Source: Hymenobacter sp. BT730 (GTDB lineage Bacteria > Bacteroidota > Bacteroidia > Cytophagales > Hymenobacteraceae). Taken from it: a DNA stretch of 64,000 nucleotides. Made by a program: the position numbers and the translations under genes. Under the pieces are notes generated by a model that saw nothing but the letters and a program-made list of their open reading frames with translations, made no database searches and was not told where the DNA came from. Positions 23,797 to 33,574 of the stretch are shown piece after piece (position 1 is the stretch's first letter; every line of letters starts with the position of its first letter). The stretch is from contig NZ_JAUOFB010000003.1 of NCBI RefSeq assembly GCF_030542105.1, positions 434,001 to 498,000 of the forward strand. The letters run 5' to 3'.

Positions 23797-25986
23797 TTAG
23801 TGCCGGAACAAAAGTTCGCGGTACTTCACCAGGGGCCAGTCCTCATCGGCCACCATCAGCTCCAGTTTGTCTACGGAGCGACGGATGACGTCGAAATGCG
23901 CTTTCACGTTGTCGCAGTAGGCCAGGGCCCGCTCGCGCGTGTCTTCAATTTTGTTGGCCACTTTGCGGGCATTCACCATTTCATCCACTTGGGTTTTGAT
24001 GGTAGCAATGTGGCGCGAAATAGCTTTAATAGTGTCTACCGTAACCTGCGTGTACTCATCGTCGAGGCCAATTTCGCGCAGGCCGCGCACGTTGTTTACT
24101 AGCTTGGTCTGGTACGCCACGGCCGTGGGGATGATGTGGTTCACGGCCAGGTCGCCCATTACGCGGCTTTCAATCTGGATTTTCTTGATGTAGTCTTCCA
24201 GCAGGATTTCGTGGCGGGCGTGCAGCTCTACATGCGAGTAGATGTTGTGCCGCTCGAACAGGTGCGCCGACGTGCGGGTTACCAGCGCATCCAGGGCCTG
24301 TGGCGTGGTAGGGATGTTGGACAAACCACGGCGCTCAGCCTCTTCTTTCCACTCGTTGGAGTAGCCATTGCCCTCAAAACGGATGTTTTTGGAAGTGATG
24401 ACGTAGTCGCGCAACACATCGACAATGGCTACTTCCTTTTTCTTGCCCTGCTCAATCAGCGCGTCAACTGACTTCTTGAACTCGATGAGCTGGTCAGCTA
24501 CAATGGTGTTCAGCACCGTCATGGCTGAGGAACTGTTGGCGGAGGAGCCTACTGCCCGGAACTCGAACTTATTGCCGGTGAAGGCGAAGGGCGAGGTGCG
24601 GTTACGGTCGGTGTTATCGAGCAGAATAGCGGGAATCTTATCGATGCCCAGCTTCAGGTAAATGTTGTCGCCTTTGTCCAGGGGCAGCTTGGCGGTGCGC
24701 TCCAGCTCATCCATTACGGAATCCAGCATTGAGCCCACGAATACCGACATGATGGCCGGCGGTGCTTCGTTAGCACCCAGGCGGTGGTCGTTGCTGGCCG
24801 AGGCAATGCTGGCGCGCAGCAGGTCGCCGTGCGTGTGCACCGCTTTAATGGTGCTGATGAAGAAAGCCAGGAACTGCAGGTTCTCTTTGGGGCGCTTGCC
24901 CGGAGCCAGCAGGTTTACACCGGTGTCGGTGCTCATGGCCCAGTTATTATGCTTACCGGAGCCGTTTACGCCAGCATATGGCTTCTCGTGCAGCAGCACT
25001 TTGAAGTTATGCGTTTCCGCTACCCGGTCCATGATGTCCATCAGGAGCTGGTTGTGGTCTACGGCCAGGTTAGCATCCTCGAAGGTAGGAGCGCACTCGT
25101 ACTGGTTAGGTGCTACCTCGTTGTGACGGGTACGCAACGGAATGCCCAGCTTATTGGCTTCTTCCTCGAAGTCGAGCATGAAAGCATGCACGCGGCTGGG
25201 AATAGAGCCAAAGTAGTGGTCTTCCAGCTGCTGGCCTTTGGCCGGCGCGTGGCCGAACAGCGTACGGCCGGTCATCACCAGGTCAGGACGCGCATCAAAC
25301 AGCGCTTTGTCTACCACAAAGTACTCCTGCTCGATACCGAGTGTGGTCGACACGCGGTTTACGTCCTTATCAAAGTACTGGCATACATCTACTGCGGCCT
25401 TTTCCAAAGCGGCCAGCGACTTGAGCAGAGGTGCTTTGTAGTCGAGGGCTTCGCCGGTGTAGGCAACGAAAATGGTCGGAATGCACAAGGTTTTGGCACC
25501 CGCCGTTTCAATGATGAAAGCCGGCGAAGTGGGGTCCCAGGCGGTATAGCCGCGGGCCTCGAAGGTATTGCGGATGCCACCGTTCGGGAACGAGGAAGCA
25601 TCGGGCTCCTGCTGTACCAGCGCGGAACCTTTGAAGTTTTCTATCGGACGACCGTCTGAGTTCAGGTCGAAGAAGGAGTCGTGCTTTTCGGCAGTAGCAC
25701 CGGTGAGGGGCTGGAACCAGTGCGTATAGTGCGTCGCACCTTTGGCCATGGCCCAGGTCTTCATGGCAGAAGCAACGGCATCAGCTACGGAACGCTCTAC
25801 AGGCGAGCCTTGCTTGATGGCAGCTTGCAGCTTCTTGAAGTATTCACCAGGCATAGTAGAGCGCATGGCGTCCAGGTTGAACACGTTCTTCCCGAAGGAA
25901 TCGGAACGACGTTCACCGGATGAAATCACCTCGACCGTTTTGCGCTGGTCGACGAGTTCAAGAGCTTTGAAGCGAAGAATGGCCAT
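23797..25986 (-). CDS. glnN: glutamine synthetase type III
   Basis: Ammonium-assimilating enzyme (glutamate + NH3 + ATP to glutamine), 729 residues, the normal size of the large GSIII class and far longer than GSI (about 470). The N-terminal GSIII-specific region is followed by catalytic segments including GIEQEYFVVD, KHNNWAMSTDTG, ANEAPPAIMSVFVG and RTSPFAFTGNKFEFRAVGSS. The C-terminal domain (ARHEILLEDYIKKIQ) is family-typical. It is a single-gene unit with a strong promoter at 26021-26053 and a terminator at 23703. No PII or GlnR gene is adjacent. Confidence 0.97.
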   Translation of the reverse strand: MAILRFKALELVDQRKTVEVISSGERRSDSFGKNVFNLDAMRSTMPGEYFKKLQAAIKQGSPVERSVADAVASAMKTWAMAKGATHYTHWFQPLTGATAEKHDSFFDLNSDGRPIENFKGSALVQQEPDASSFPNGGIRNTFEARGYTAWDPTSPAFIIETAGAKTLCIPTIFVAYTGEALDYKAPLLKSLAALEKAAVDVCQYFDKDVNRVSTTLGIEQEYFVVDKALFDARPDLVMTGRTLFGHAPAKGQQLEDHYFGSIPSRVHAFMLDFEEEANKLGIPLRTRHNEVAPNQYECAPTFEDANLAVDHNQLLMDIMDRVAETHNFKVLLHEKPYAGVNGSGKHNNWAMSTDTGVNLLAPGKRPKENLQFLAFFISTIKAVHTHGDLLRASIASASNDHRLGANEAPPAIMSVFVGSMLDSVMDELERTAKLPLDKGDNIYLKLGIDKIPAILLDNTDRNRTSPFAFTGNKFEFRAVGSSANSSSAMTVLNTIVADQLIEFKKSVDALIEQGKKKEVAIVDVLRDYVITSKNIRFEGNGYSNEWKEEAERRGLSNIPTTPQALDALVTRTSAHLFERHNIYSHVELHARHEILLEDYIKKIQIESRVMGDLAVNHIIPTAVAYQTKLVNNVRGLREIGLDDEYTQVTVDTIKAISRHIATIKTQVDEMVNARKVANKIEDTRERALAYCDNVKAHFDVIRRSVDKLELMVADEDWPLVKYRELLFRH

Positions 25987-26020
25987 AAAGAGTTTAACGT
26001 GTACTTATTCTTGAGTTATA

Positions 26021-26053
26021 CAAAGGTAGAGCTGCCAAACACTATAATCCAAA
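26021..26053 (-). promoter_or_regulatory. glnN promoter (-33/-7)
   Basis: Minus strand: TTTG (26053-26050), exactly 21 nt, then TACCTTTG (26028-26021), both perfect matches to the Bacteroidetes consensus. The -7 box is 34 bp before the ATG. Confidence 0.82.
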
Positions 26054-26268
26054 CATACCCATCTAAAACAGGGGTGTTTTTCTGAAAATTCAACTATAAT
26101 TTCAACAACAGCCCTTCAAAATACCTGTGTTATCAAAATATTAACCTTGAAAAGCCGAAATCACCCCTTTTTCACTCACCCCACCCCTATTTATATACTG
26201 TCGAGCTATTTTCAGATGAAAACTCTCAACCTGCATGGCTCCCCAATGGTTCATCTTACTTTTACAGT

Positions 26269-28119
26269 GTGAGAAACCGCTTTACGTTTCAGCCTCGCCT
26301 CTTCTGCTTCTGGCTGGCGTACTTTATTCTGGCTCGTCTGCTTTTTTTAGGATATCACGCCGACCACCTCAGCGCGCTGCCGGCCGGTACAGTTCCCCGG
26401 CTTCTGTGGTATGGTTTGCGGCTTGATGCTTCGGCCGCGGCTTATCTATGCCTGCTACCCTTCCTGATATTTATGTTCGGCAGTTTGGCCGGGCCGCAGT
26501 TTCCTTTAGAGAGGCTGGTGCGCTTTCCTACGGCCGTAGCAGGCGTAGTCGTAAGCTTTCTGGTAATTTCGGATCTGGAGTTGTACCGGGCCTGGGGGTT
26601 CCGGCTGGATGCTACGCCCCTGCAATACCTGAATACACCTTCCGAAATGCTGGCCTCGGCTGGGTCCGCGCCGTGGGCGGTGCTGCTGGCTTTGTTTGCC
26701 GGGCTCTTAATAGTGGGATGGCTCCTATATAATAAAGGAGTAGGCCGGCTGCCGCCACTACCAGCTGGGTTCGGGCGTGGACGCGCTTTACTGGTTAGCT
26801 TACTATACTCATTGCTGCTGATAGTTCCGCTGCGCGGTGGGGTGCAGCAAATTCCGGTAAACCAGAGCGACGTTTACTTTTCGCCCCAACCCTTTGCCAA
26901 CCATGCAGCGCTCAATGTGGCCTGGAACGTGGTAAATGCGCTGGTGCAGCAAGGAACTACTACCAACCCTTATCAGTACATGGCAGATACTACGGCTCAC
27001 CGTCTCACGCGGCAGCTGTATCCAACGGCTATGCAAGATTCAGGAGCAACCCTGCTGCGGGTTAAGCGCCCAAACGTGCTGTTCATTATTCTGGAAAGCT
27101 TCACTTCTAAACTAGTGGGCAGCATGGGCGGTGAGCGGGGCGTAACGCCGACGCTGGACAGCCTGCAAAGCTCTAGTGTGTTGTTCACCAACATCTACGC
27201 CGCTGGCGACCGGAGCCAGAAAGGGCTGGTTTCCCTGTTGAGCGGATATCCCAATCAGCCCAACACCAGTATTATCAAATACCCCCGCAAAACGGAGCAG
27301 CTGCCGCAGTTAAACCGCAGCCTGAAAGCGGCAGGCTATTCCTCGCATTATTATTATGGCGGCGAGCTGGCTTTTGCTAACATGAAAAGCTACCTGGTAG
27401 CCGGGGGTTACGACCAGATTACAGAACGCACCGACTTCCGCGCCAAGGAGCAAAACTCCAAATGGGGCGCCCACGACCACATCCTGTTTCGCCGGGTACT
27501 GGCGGACTTGACCACCCAGCGGCAGCCTTTTTTCGTTACGGCTTTTACCCTGAGCAGCCACGAGCCTTTCGAGGTGCCCATGCCTACCCGGTTTAAGGGT
27601 CCTTCAGAAGCTGACCAATTCCGCAACTCTATCTATTACTCAGACCATGCTCTGGGCCAGTTCCTGCGCCAGGCCCGGCAGCAACCCTGGTGGGACAACA
27701 CGCTGGTAGTGCTGGTTGCTGACCACGGCCATGCTCTGCCCGGTAACTCCCCCAACCACGACCCGGCCAAGTTTCGGATTCCGCTCCTGCTGACGGGCGG
27801 CGCCCTGCTCCCTGCCGCCCGGGGCCGGATTGTACCCGAGCTAGGCTCGCAGACTGATGTCGCCGCCACCCTACTGGCGCAACTGCATTTACCAGCTGCC
27901 GGCTACACCTTCAGCCGCAATCTGCTCCAACCGGGCACTAAGCCATTTGCTTTTTATTGCTTTACCGATGGATTTGGTCTGGTGACCCCGCAAAGCACCG
28001 TTTCTTATGATAATGCTGCCCGGCAAATCATCAGTAAATCGGACAGCGTTACTACCGCGCAGCTGCGCCTGGGCCAGGCCTACCAGCAGGCAACGTTTGA
28101 AGACTTTCTGCATCGGTAG
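26269..28119 (+). CDS. membrane-bound sulfatase/LTA synthase-family protein
   Basis: Inner-membrane enzyme of 616 residues with a GTG start at 26269. Five or so hydrophobic helices occupy residues 1-190; the rest is an extracytoplasmic alkaline-phosphatase-fold domain. Landmarks are NVLFIILESFTSKLVG (metal ligand Glu, then a catalytic Thr/Ser), LVSLLSGYPNQP, KWGAHDHILF and VADHGHALPGN (late Asp-His metal ligands). Such proteins transfer phosphoglycerol or phosphoethanolamine, or cleave sulfate, on envelope polymers. Bacteroidetes lack lipoteichoic acid, so modification of lipid A or surface glycan is more likely; this is inference. The sequence TACTTTTA just before the GTG is a weak -7 match. 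Confidence 0.88.
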   Translation: MRNRFTFQPRLFCFWLAYFILARLLFLGYHADHLSALPAGTVPRLLWYGLRLDASAAAYLCLLPFLIFMFGSLAGPQFPLERLVRFPTAVAGVVVSFLVISDLELYRAWGFRLDATPLQYLNTPSEMLASAGSAPWAVLLALFAGLLIVGWLLYNKGVGRLPPLPAGFGRGRALLVSLLYSLLLIVPLRGGVQQIPVNQSDVYFSPQPFANHAALNVAWNVVNALVQQGTTTNPYQYMADTTAHRLTRQLYPTAMQDSGATLLRVKRPNVLFIILESFTSKLVGSMGGERGVTPTLDSLQSSSVLFTNIYAAGDRSQKGLVSLLSGYPNQPNTSIIKYPRKTEQLPQLNRSLKAAGYSSHYYYGGELAFANMKSYLVAGGYDQITERTDFRAKEQNSKWGAHDHILFRRVLADLTTQRQPFFVTAFTLSSHEPFEVPMPTRFKGPSEADQFRNSIYYSDHALGQFLRQARQQPWWDNTLVVLVADHGHALPGNSPNHDPAKFRIPLLLTGGALLPAARGRIVPELGSQTDVAATLLAQLHLPAAGYTFSRNLLQPGTKPFAFYCFTDGFGLVTPQSTVSYDNAARQIISKSDSVTTAQLRLGQAYQQATFEDFLHR

Positions 28120-28219
28120 AACGGTGTCTACGCTTGGCGGAAAAGCTTAGGTCCGCTGAGTTTAGAGGAACTTGCGGGCACCCTTGAAAACTTGATTCGG
28201 CAGCTCCGCCAAGGCGTTG

Positions 28220-28227
28220 TATCTTTG
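28220..28227 (+). promoter_or_regulatory. -7 box of mtaB close to the start codon
   Basis: TATCTTTG, perfect TAnnTTTG, ending 11 bp before the ATG at 28239. The implied leader is only a few nucleotides. No TTTG at normal -33 spacing. Confidence 0.6.
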
Positions 28228-28238
28228 CGGTCTTGCTT

Positions 28239-29579
28239 ATGGATACAAGAAAAGTTGCCTTTTATACGCTGGGCTGCAAGCTCAACTTCTCCGAAACCTC
28301 GGCTATTGGTCGGCAGTTTGAAGAACACGGCTTTGCTAAAGTAGCTTTTGAGGAAGCGGCCGACATCTACGTCATCAATACCTGCTCCGTCACGGACCAC
28401 GCCGACCGGAAGTGCCGCAAGGTGGTGAAGGAAGCCCTGCGCCACAACCCCGAAGCCTTTGTGGCCATTGTGGGCTGCTACGCTCAGCTCAAACCCCAGG
28501 AAATTGCCGAAATCCCCGGCGTGCACGCTGTGCTGGGCGCCGCCGAGAAATTTCAGCTGGTAGAAACGCTGGCCGGTTTTCAGAAGCCGGCCGCCGGACA
28601 GCCGGGTCAGGTGTTTGCCTCCCCTATATCTGAGGCTACGGAATTCCATGCCGCGCATTCTTACGGCGACCGGACGCGCACCTTCCTGAAAGTGCAGGAC
28701 GGCTGCGACTACTCCTGCTCCTTCTGCACCATTCCGCTGGCACGTGGCAAAAGCCGCTCCGGTTCCGTGCAGAGTGTGGTAGAGCGAGTGCAAAAGTTGG
28801 CCGAAACCGGCGTAAAGGAAATCGTCCTGACCGGGGTAAACCTCGGCGACTTTGGCCTGCAAGGCCCTGAGCGGGAGCGGCAGGAGAACTTCTATGACCT
28901 GGTACAGGCCCTGGACGAAGTGGAAGGCATTGAGCGGTTCCGCATCAGTAGCTGCGAGCCCAACCTGCTCACGGATGAGATTATCCGCTTTGTAGCCCGC
29001 TCCAAGCGGTTTATGCCCCATTTCCACATTCCACTGCAATCGGGCTCTGATAAGATTCTGGGGCTCATGCGTCGCCGCTACCGCCGCGCGCTCTACATGG
29101 ATCGGGTGCAGCTGATTAAGGAAGTGATGCCGCATGCGTGCATCGGCGTGGACGTTATTGTAGGATTTCCTGGCGAAACCGAAGCCGATTTTCTGGAAAC
29201 TTACCAGTTTCTGAATGATTTGGACATCAGCTATCTGCACGTTTTTCCATATTCGGAGCGGGCCAATACGCTGGCGCCCTCCCTGCCCGGCCGCGTGCAG
29301 GACCGCCACCGCCACGAGCGCACCACCCAATTGCGCAGCCTCTCCGAAAAGAAAAAGCGCTTTTTCTACGAGCAGCACGTGGGTCAGGAAACGAAAGTCT
29401 TGTTTGAAGACGACGTGACCAACGGCCAGATGGAAGGCTTTACCCCCAACTACATCCGCGTAACGGCTAAGTACGACCCGCTGCTGGTAGGCGAAATGAA
29501 GCTGCTACGCCTGACCAGCGTGAACCCGCAAAACCTGATGGAAGCCGAGGAAGTCGGTTTTGAAGTGCTGCAGCATTAA
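28239..29579 (+). CDS. mtaB: tRNA t6A37 methylthiotransferase
   Basis: Radical-SAM enzyme that adds a methylthio group to t6A37 of tRNAs reading ANN codons; 446 residues. The N-terminal MTTase domain has its three cluster cysteines in TLGCKLNFSE, NTCSVTDHADRKC and VGCYAQLKP. The radical-SAM motif is GCDYSCSFCTIPLARG (CxxxCxxC). A C-terminal TRAM-like region closes the protein. TLGCKLN (rather than YGCQMN) and NTCSVTDHADRK separate MtaB from MiaB. Start is the ATG at 28239; an in-frame TTG two codons upstream overlaps the promoter region and is unlikely. Confidence 0.93.
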   Translation: MDTRKVAFYTLGCKLNFSETSAIGRQFEEHGFAKVAFEEAADIYVINTCSVTDHADRKCRKVVKEALRHNPEAFVAIVGCYAQLKPQEIAEIPGVHAVLGAAEKFQLVETLAGFQKPAAGQPGQVFASPISEATEFHAAHSYGDRTRTFLKVQDGCDYSCSFCTIPLARGKSRSGSVQSVVERVQKLAETGVKEIVLTGVNLGDFGLQGPERERQENFYDLVQALDEVEGIERFRISSCEPNLLTDEIIRFVARSKRFMPHFHIPLQSGSDKILGLMRRRYRRALYMDRVQLIKEVMPHACIGVDVIVGFPGETEADFLETYQFLNDLDISYLHVFPYSERANTLAPSLPGRVQDRHRHERTTQLRSLSEKKKRFFYEQHVGQETKVLFEDDVTNGQMEGFTPNYIRVTAKYDPLLVGEMKLLRLTSVNPQNLMEAEEVGFEVLQH

Positions 29580-29666
29580 CAGTTGAGCCTAGACAGAGGA
29601 TTACTTATTGCTCTTTCTTTCGATTCAAGAGAATCATCCAACTAATCCTCGTCTAGCTACCTGCTG

Positions 29667-32234
29667 ATGAAACACTTCTTCCTTTTCCTGCTGCTCCTGC
29701 TAAGCTGGAGCGCGCAGGCAGTGCCGCTTACGTTTCGGGTAGACATGAGCCAGCAGGCGGTAGTTGCCGCGGGCGTGCATGTAGCGGGCAATTTTCAGAC
29801 AGCGGCTGGTTTTGCTGCCGATTGGGACCCGGCTTCTACCCTACTCACCGATACCGATAAAGATCAGATTTACGAGGTAACGGTGGAAGTGCCGGCAGGG
29901 GTGTACCTCTATAAATTCGTGAATGGCAACAGTTGGGATGGTGCGGAGTTACCCAGTTCTACCTGCGGCGTAACGGATGGAGGCGGAAACGTAAACCGCC
30001 AGGTAAGCCTGAGCGCTACCGGTCTTCGTCTGCCCAGCGTTGCATTTGGCGACTGTAACACACAGGTGCGGTTTGCCGTGAACATGCGCGGCCAGACGGT
30101 TTCCCGGGCCGGCGTACACGTGACGGGCAATTTTCAGACTCTGGCCGGCTACGGCAGCAACTGGGACCCCACGTCTATAGCCCTGCGGGATGATAATGGC
30201 GATGGTATCTACGAAGTCCAGCTGTCCTTGCCCGCGGCCAGCCGTTTTGAGTATCGGTTTGTGAATGGTGACACTAACAGCAGCGCTGAGATAGTGCCCG
30301 CCGCCTGTGGTACAGCTGATGGGAACGGCACGCTCAGCCGTGTGCTTGATGCAACGGGCGCCGTAAATACCACGCCCGAAGTCTGCTATAGTACCTGCCA
30401 GGCCTGCGGCTCCTCACCTACGGAGTACAGCACCCACTGGTGGAACGATGCTGTTTTCTACGAAGTATTTGTACGGAGCTTCTACGACAGTAATGGCGAC
30501 GGGCAGGGGGACTTTGCCGGGCTAACGAAAAAGCTCGATTATCTGAACGACGGCGACCCTGCCACGACCACTGACCTCGGCATTACAGGTATCTGGCTGA
30601 TGCCCATGATGGAATCCCCCAGCTACCACGGCTACGACGTTACCAACTACAAAGCCACCGAGCCGGACTATGGCACCATGGCCGAGTTTGAAACTTTTCT
30701 GGCCGCTGCTCACGCCCGCGGCATTAAGGTCATCATTGACTTTGTACTGAACCATACCTCCAGCCAGCACCCCTGGTTCACGCAGTCGGCCAGCAGTGCA
30801 ACCAATGCTTACCGCGACTGGTACCGGTGGTCGAGCACTTTCCCGGGTACCGGCCCGGGAGGAAGCACAGTGTGGCACCCGCTGAACAGCAGCTATTACT
30901 ATGGCTCATTCTGGAGCGGCATGCCTGATCTGAACTGGCGCAATGCCGAAATGAAAGCCACTATGTGGGATATTTCCCGCTTCTGGCTTAACAAAGGGGT
31001 AGATGGCTTCCGGCTCGATGCCATTAAATTATTGGTAGAGGACGGAGCCACTTATGAAAATACACCCGGAACGCTGGCCGTGCTGGAGGAATTTCATGAT
31101 ACGATTACGCAGATAAAACCGGATGTATTCACCGTTGGCGAAGCCTGGTCTCCGACAGCAGCTGTAGTGCCCTATGTGGTGAATGACCGGCTGAATACCT
31201 GCTTCGAGTTTGAGCTGGCCTCGGCTACCCTCACTGCCTTAAATACTGGCAGCGCGAATGCCCTGCGTAATCAGCTGAACTTGGTAAACCAAAGCTACCC
31301 GAAGCTGCAGTACGCTACCTTCCTTACCAACCATGATCAGAACCGGGTACTGGGTACGTTGGGCAGCAACATGGCCCGCATGAAACAGGCCGCTATGCTT
31401 TACCTGACGATGCCGGGAGTACCCTTTCTTTACTACGGCGAGGAAGTGGGCATGCTGGGGGAAGGCGCAGATGAAAACAAGCGCCGGCCCATGCAATGGG
31501 CCAACAGTTTAAATGGCGGTTTCAGTACTGGTACGCCGTGGCGTGCGCTCAATTCCAACTATGCTCAGTTTAACGTGGCCACAATGCAGACCGATCCGGC
31601 TTCGCTGCTCAACCACTATAAGAAGCTGATTGCCTTACGCAACTCGCATGAAGTGTTACGCAAAGGCTATTATTTGCCCACTACTACTTCCTCAGACGCC
31701 AGCGTACTCGGCTACGGCCGCATATTGGGTTCGGAAGCGGTGCTCATTATTGCCAATATTTCCGCAAGTAGTGTGGCAAATATGAAGATTTCCTTGGCTG
31801 TTTCCTCACTGCCGGCTGGTACATATCAAGCCTCTGACCTGTATACCGGCAAGGCAGCCGGGACTATTGTTCTCAATGGACAAGGCGGCTTCAGCAATTG
31901 GGCAGTACCACTTACTTCTCTAGGCGCTAACCAAACCTGGATGCTCCATTTGGAGCCTTCTCAGCCTACCGCAGCCATTGGTCAGCGTGCTTTGCTCCAG
32001 ATGCGGCTATTCCCCAACCCGGCCAGCAACCAAGTAACACTGGAACTGGCTCAGGCCTCAAAGGTACCCAGCCAACTTACCGTGTATGACCTGCAGGGCA
32101 GGATAATTCAGACTGGGTACTTTTCCGGCCGACGGCATCTGCTTACCACCAGCACATGGGCTAACGGCTCCTATTTTCTCCGGGTGCAGTCAGACCAAAA
32201 TATCTATATACAGCGTGTAGTAATAACCCACTAA
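29667..32234 (+). CDS. secreted alpha-amylase family (GH13) enzyme with T9SS sorting domain
   Basis: Extracellular starch-active hydrolase of 855 residues. After the signal peptide (MKHFFLFLLLLLSWSAQA) come two homologous beta-sandwich repeats of about 115 residues (GVHVAGNFQTAAGF and GVHVTGNFQTLAGY), each with a cysteine pair, probably glucan-binding. The GH13 barrel follows from AVFYEVFVRSFYDSNGDGQG, with region I DFVLNHT, nucleophile D451 (GFRLDAIK), acid/base E492 (TVGEAWS) and D557 (TNHDQ). An amylase C-terminal beta domain is followed by about 75 residues of type A type IX sorting domain (FPNPASNQVTLEL...VYDLQGRII). It is exported through Sec and then T9SS. Confidence 0.95.
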   Translation: MKHFFLFLLLLLSWSAQAVPLTFRVDMSQQAVVAAGVHVAGNFQTAAGFAADWDPASTLLTDTDKDQIYEVTVEVPAGVYLYKFVNGNSWDGAELPSSTCGVTDGGGNVNRQVSLSATGLRLPSVAFGDCNTQVRFAVNMRGQTVSRAGVHVTGNFQTLAGYGSNWDPTSIALRDDNGDGIYEVQLSLPAASRFEYRFVNGDTNSSAEIVPAACGTADGNGTLSRVLDATGAVNTTPEVCYSTCQACGSSPTEYSTHWWNDAVFYEVFVRSFYDSNGDGQGDFAGLTKKLDYLNDGDPATTTDLGITGIWLMPMMESPSYHGYDVTNYKATEPDYGTMAEFETFLAAAHARGIKVIIDFVLNHTSSQHPWFTQSASSATNAYRDWYRWSSTFPGTGPGGSTVWHPLNSSYYYGSFWSGMPDLNWRNAEMKATMWDISRFWLNKGVDGFRLDAIKLLVEDGATYENTPGTLAVLEEFHDTITQIKPDVFTVGEAWSPTAAVVPYVVNDRLNTCFEFELASATLTALNTGSANALRNQLNLVNQSYPKLQYATFLTNHDQNRVLGTLGSNMARMKQAAMLYLTMPGVPFLYYGEEVGMLGEGADENKRRPMQWANSLNGGFSTGTPWRALNSNYAQFNVATMQTDPASLLNHYKKLIALRNSHEVLRKGYYLPTTTSSDASVLGYGRILGSEAVLIIANISASSVANMKISLAVSSLPAGTYQASDLYTGKAAGTIVLNGQGGFSNWAVPLTSLGANQTWMLHLEPSQPTAAIGQRALLQMRLFPNPASNQVTLELAQASKVPSQLTVYDLQGRIIQTGYFSGRRHLLTTSTWANGSYFLRVQSDQNIYIQRVVITH

Positions 32235-32247
32235 AAGTCCGGCAGCA

Positions 32248-32316
32248 TAAAAGTCTTAAACAGAAAACGGGGTCCTGGCCAAGTGCCAGGACCCCGTTTT
32301 CTGTTTAAGACTTTTA
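32248..32316. terminator. 32-bp perfect hairpin between convergent genes
   Basis: Arms 32248-32279 and 32285-32316 are exact complements, loop CAAGT. The core ACGGGGTCCTGGC/GCCAGGACCCCGT is GC-rich and flanked by A-rich then T-rich ends (CGTTTTCTGTTT), so it can end transcripts from both sides: the amylase (stop 32234) and the XRE-type gene (stop 32359). The arms are much longer than termination needs. Confidence 0.85.
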
Positions 32317-32358
32317 GTTAATGTTTTATAAAAGCTGGAGCGAGCATTCCATCCCTTT

Positions 32359-32994
32359 TTATTTAATGAGTTGCCGCTGCATTAAATCCATCATTTGCTG
32401 CATCAGGCGCTGCTGTTCTTGCAAGTGCTGGTTGCGTAGCTCAGCCATGGCCAGTTGATGCGCCATTTGCTGGGTGTATAAAGCAGTCTGCCAGCTAGTA
32501 TCTGCCGCAGGAGTTGCTGGCGGGGTGATTGATACTGGATTCTCTGTTAAGGCAGGATTCCCAACAATGGAAGGAGTGGATATTGCAGATTCAGACTTTA
32601 CGACTTGTGCGGCTGACTTATCAGCGTTTGCAGAATCTGGTAGGTGTGATACAGAATTATGTGGGACCACAGTATTGAAAGTAGCAGGCCCTGCTTGCGC
32701 TTCCACTTCGGCAGGAGCCAACGTTGGTATAGCGGCAGACACTGTGGTTGTCACTTCCTGGTCGTTTCCTCTAAACATAGGACCTGAACCCTGCATCAAC
32801 CAATCCTTTGATACATTTGGATATACTTCAAATACCTTACACAAAAGGTCAAATCCAGGCTTGTTTCGCTCTTCAACCAAATGTTGAATGACTGTTGCAG
32901 TCTTTTCCAGGGATATAGCAAAGGCATTTTTAGTCATCCCCAATTCCTGAATGAGCTGGCTAAACCGCTGTCCTATTGTTTCTTCTTTTGTCAT
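32359..32994 (-). CDS. XRE-type helix-turn-helix protein with glutamine-rich coiled coil
   Basis: DNA-binding protein of 211 residues. The frame runs up to 33048, but the ATG at 32994 (MTKEETIGQRFSQLIQELGM) begins the domain. Residues 1-65 are an XRE HTH (TKNAFAISLEKTATVIQHLVEERNKPG) followed by a conserved linker NVSKDWLMQGSGPMF, as seen in many Bacteroidetes XRE proteins. A low-complexity Thr/Ala/Ser/Pro linker of about 90 residues precedes a C-terminal Gln/Met-rich coiled coil (HLQEQQRLMQQMMDLMQ) that probably oligomerises. The DNA is more AT-rich than its neighbours, suggesting an accessory gene. No phage genes are nearby. Confidence 0.85.
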   Translation of the reverse strand: MTKEETIGQRFSQLIQELGMTKNAFAISLEKTATVIQHLVEERNKPGFDLLCKVFEVYPNVSKDWLMQGSGPMFRGNDQEVTTTVSAAIPTLAPAEVEAQAGPATFNTVVPHNSVSHLPDSANADKSAAQVVKSESAISTPSIVGNPALTENPVSITPPATPAADTSWQTALYTQQMAHQLAMAELRNQHLQEQQRLMQQMMDLMQRQLIK

Positions 32995-33574
32995 ATTTCC
33001 AAATGAGTAATATATTATTACACCCCAAATATACTCAAATGGAAACAAAAATATGTATTCTCATTCTTTATAAAATAGAGACAGAAGTAACTGAAATGGG
33101 AATCCTTGTGGGTGTTTGGCACCGAATGTTAAAAGCCGCGCCAACGTATTGCTATTACTTTGAATGAATACCTCAGGGCTTGTTCTCGGTTTTAATGAAG
33201 TGTGTACTTGCTTGCATACCCAGTTTCAAGAAGTGAGAAGTTGTAGGAAAAAGTATCGGCATTGAGCTAGTTCCCTCCTTCTCTACCTTGAGATTACTGG
33301 TCGAATTAGCTAAAAGAGGAACTCAGTTCTGGTTAAATTCCATATAGATATAGAAGCCCTTTACCCTGTCTTACTGGCCTTCATCGTTGGCTATAATTCG
33401 TGAACATAAACGCTTCCTGTCAATAGCCTTAGGTACTAAAACTCTTCTAGAAACGACTTGCCTCCATCCAAGCCTGGGCCTGGAAGGTGCGCGGCGATGC
33501 CCTTTGAAACGCCAGTAATAAGTTAGAATAGGGAAGCATGGAAAGCCAATTGAGCCCTGGATGCTTTTTGCCCC
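32995..33574. other. 580-bp gap without a recognisable gene
   Basis: AT-rich near the XRE-type gene, GC-richer toward the permease. A plus-strand frame at 32976-33167 and a minus-strand frame at 33447-33692 are open, but neither looks coding: odd composition, no ribosome site, and the second overlaps the permease 3' end. It may be eroded sequence. No repeat or hairpin stands out. Confidence 0.5.
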
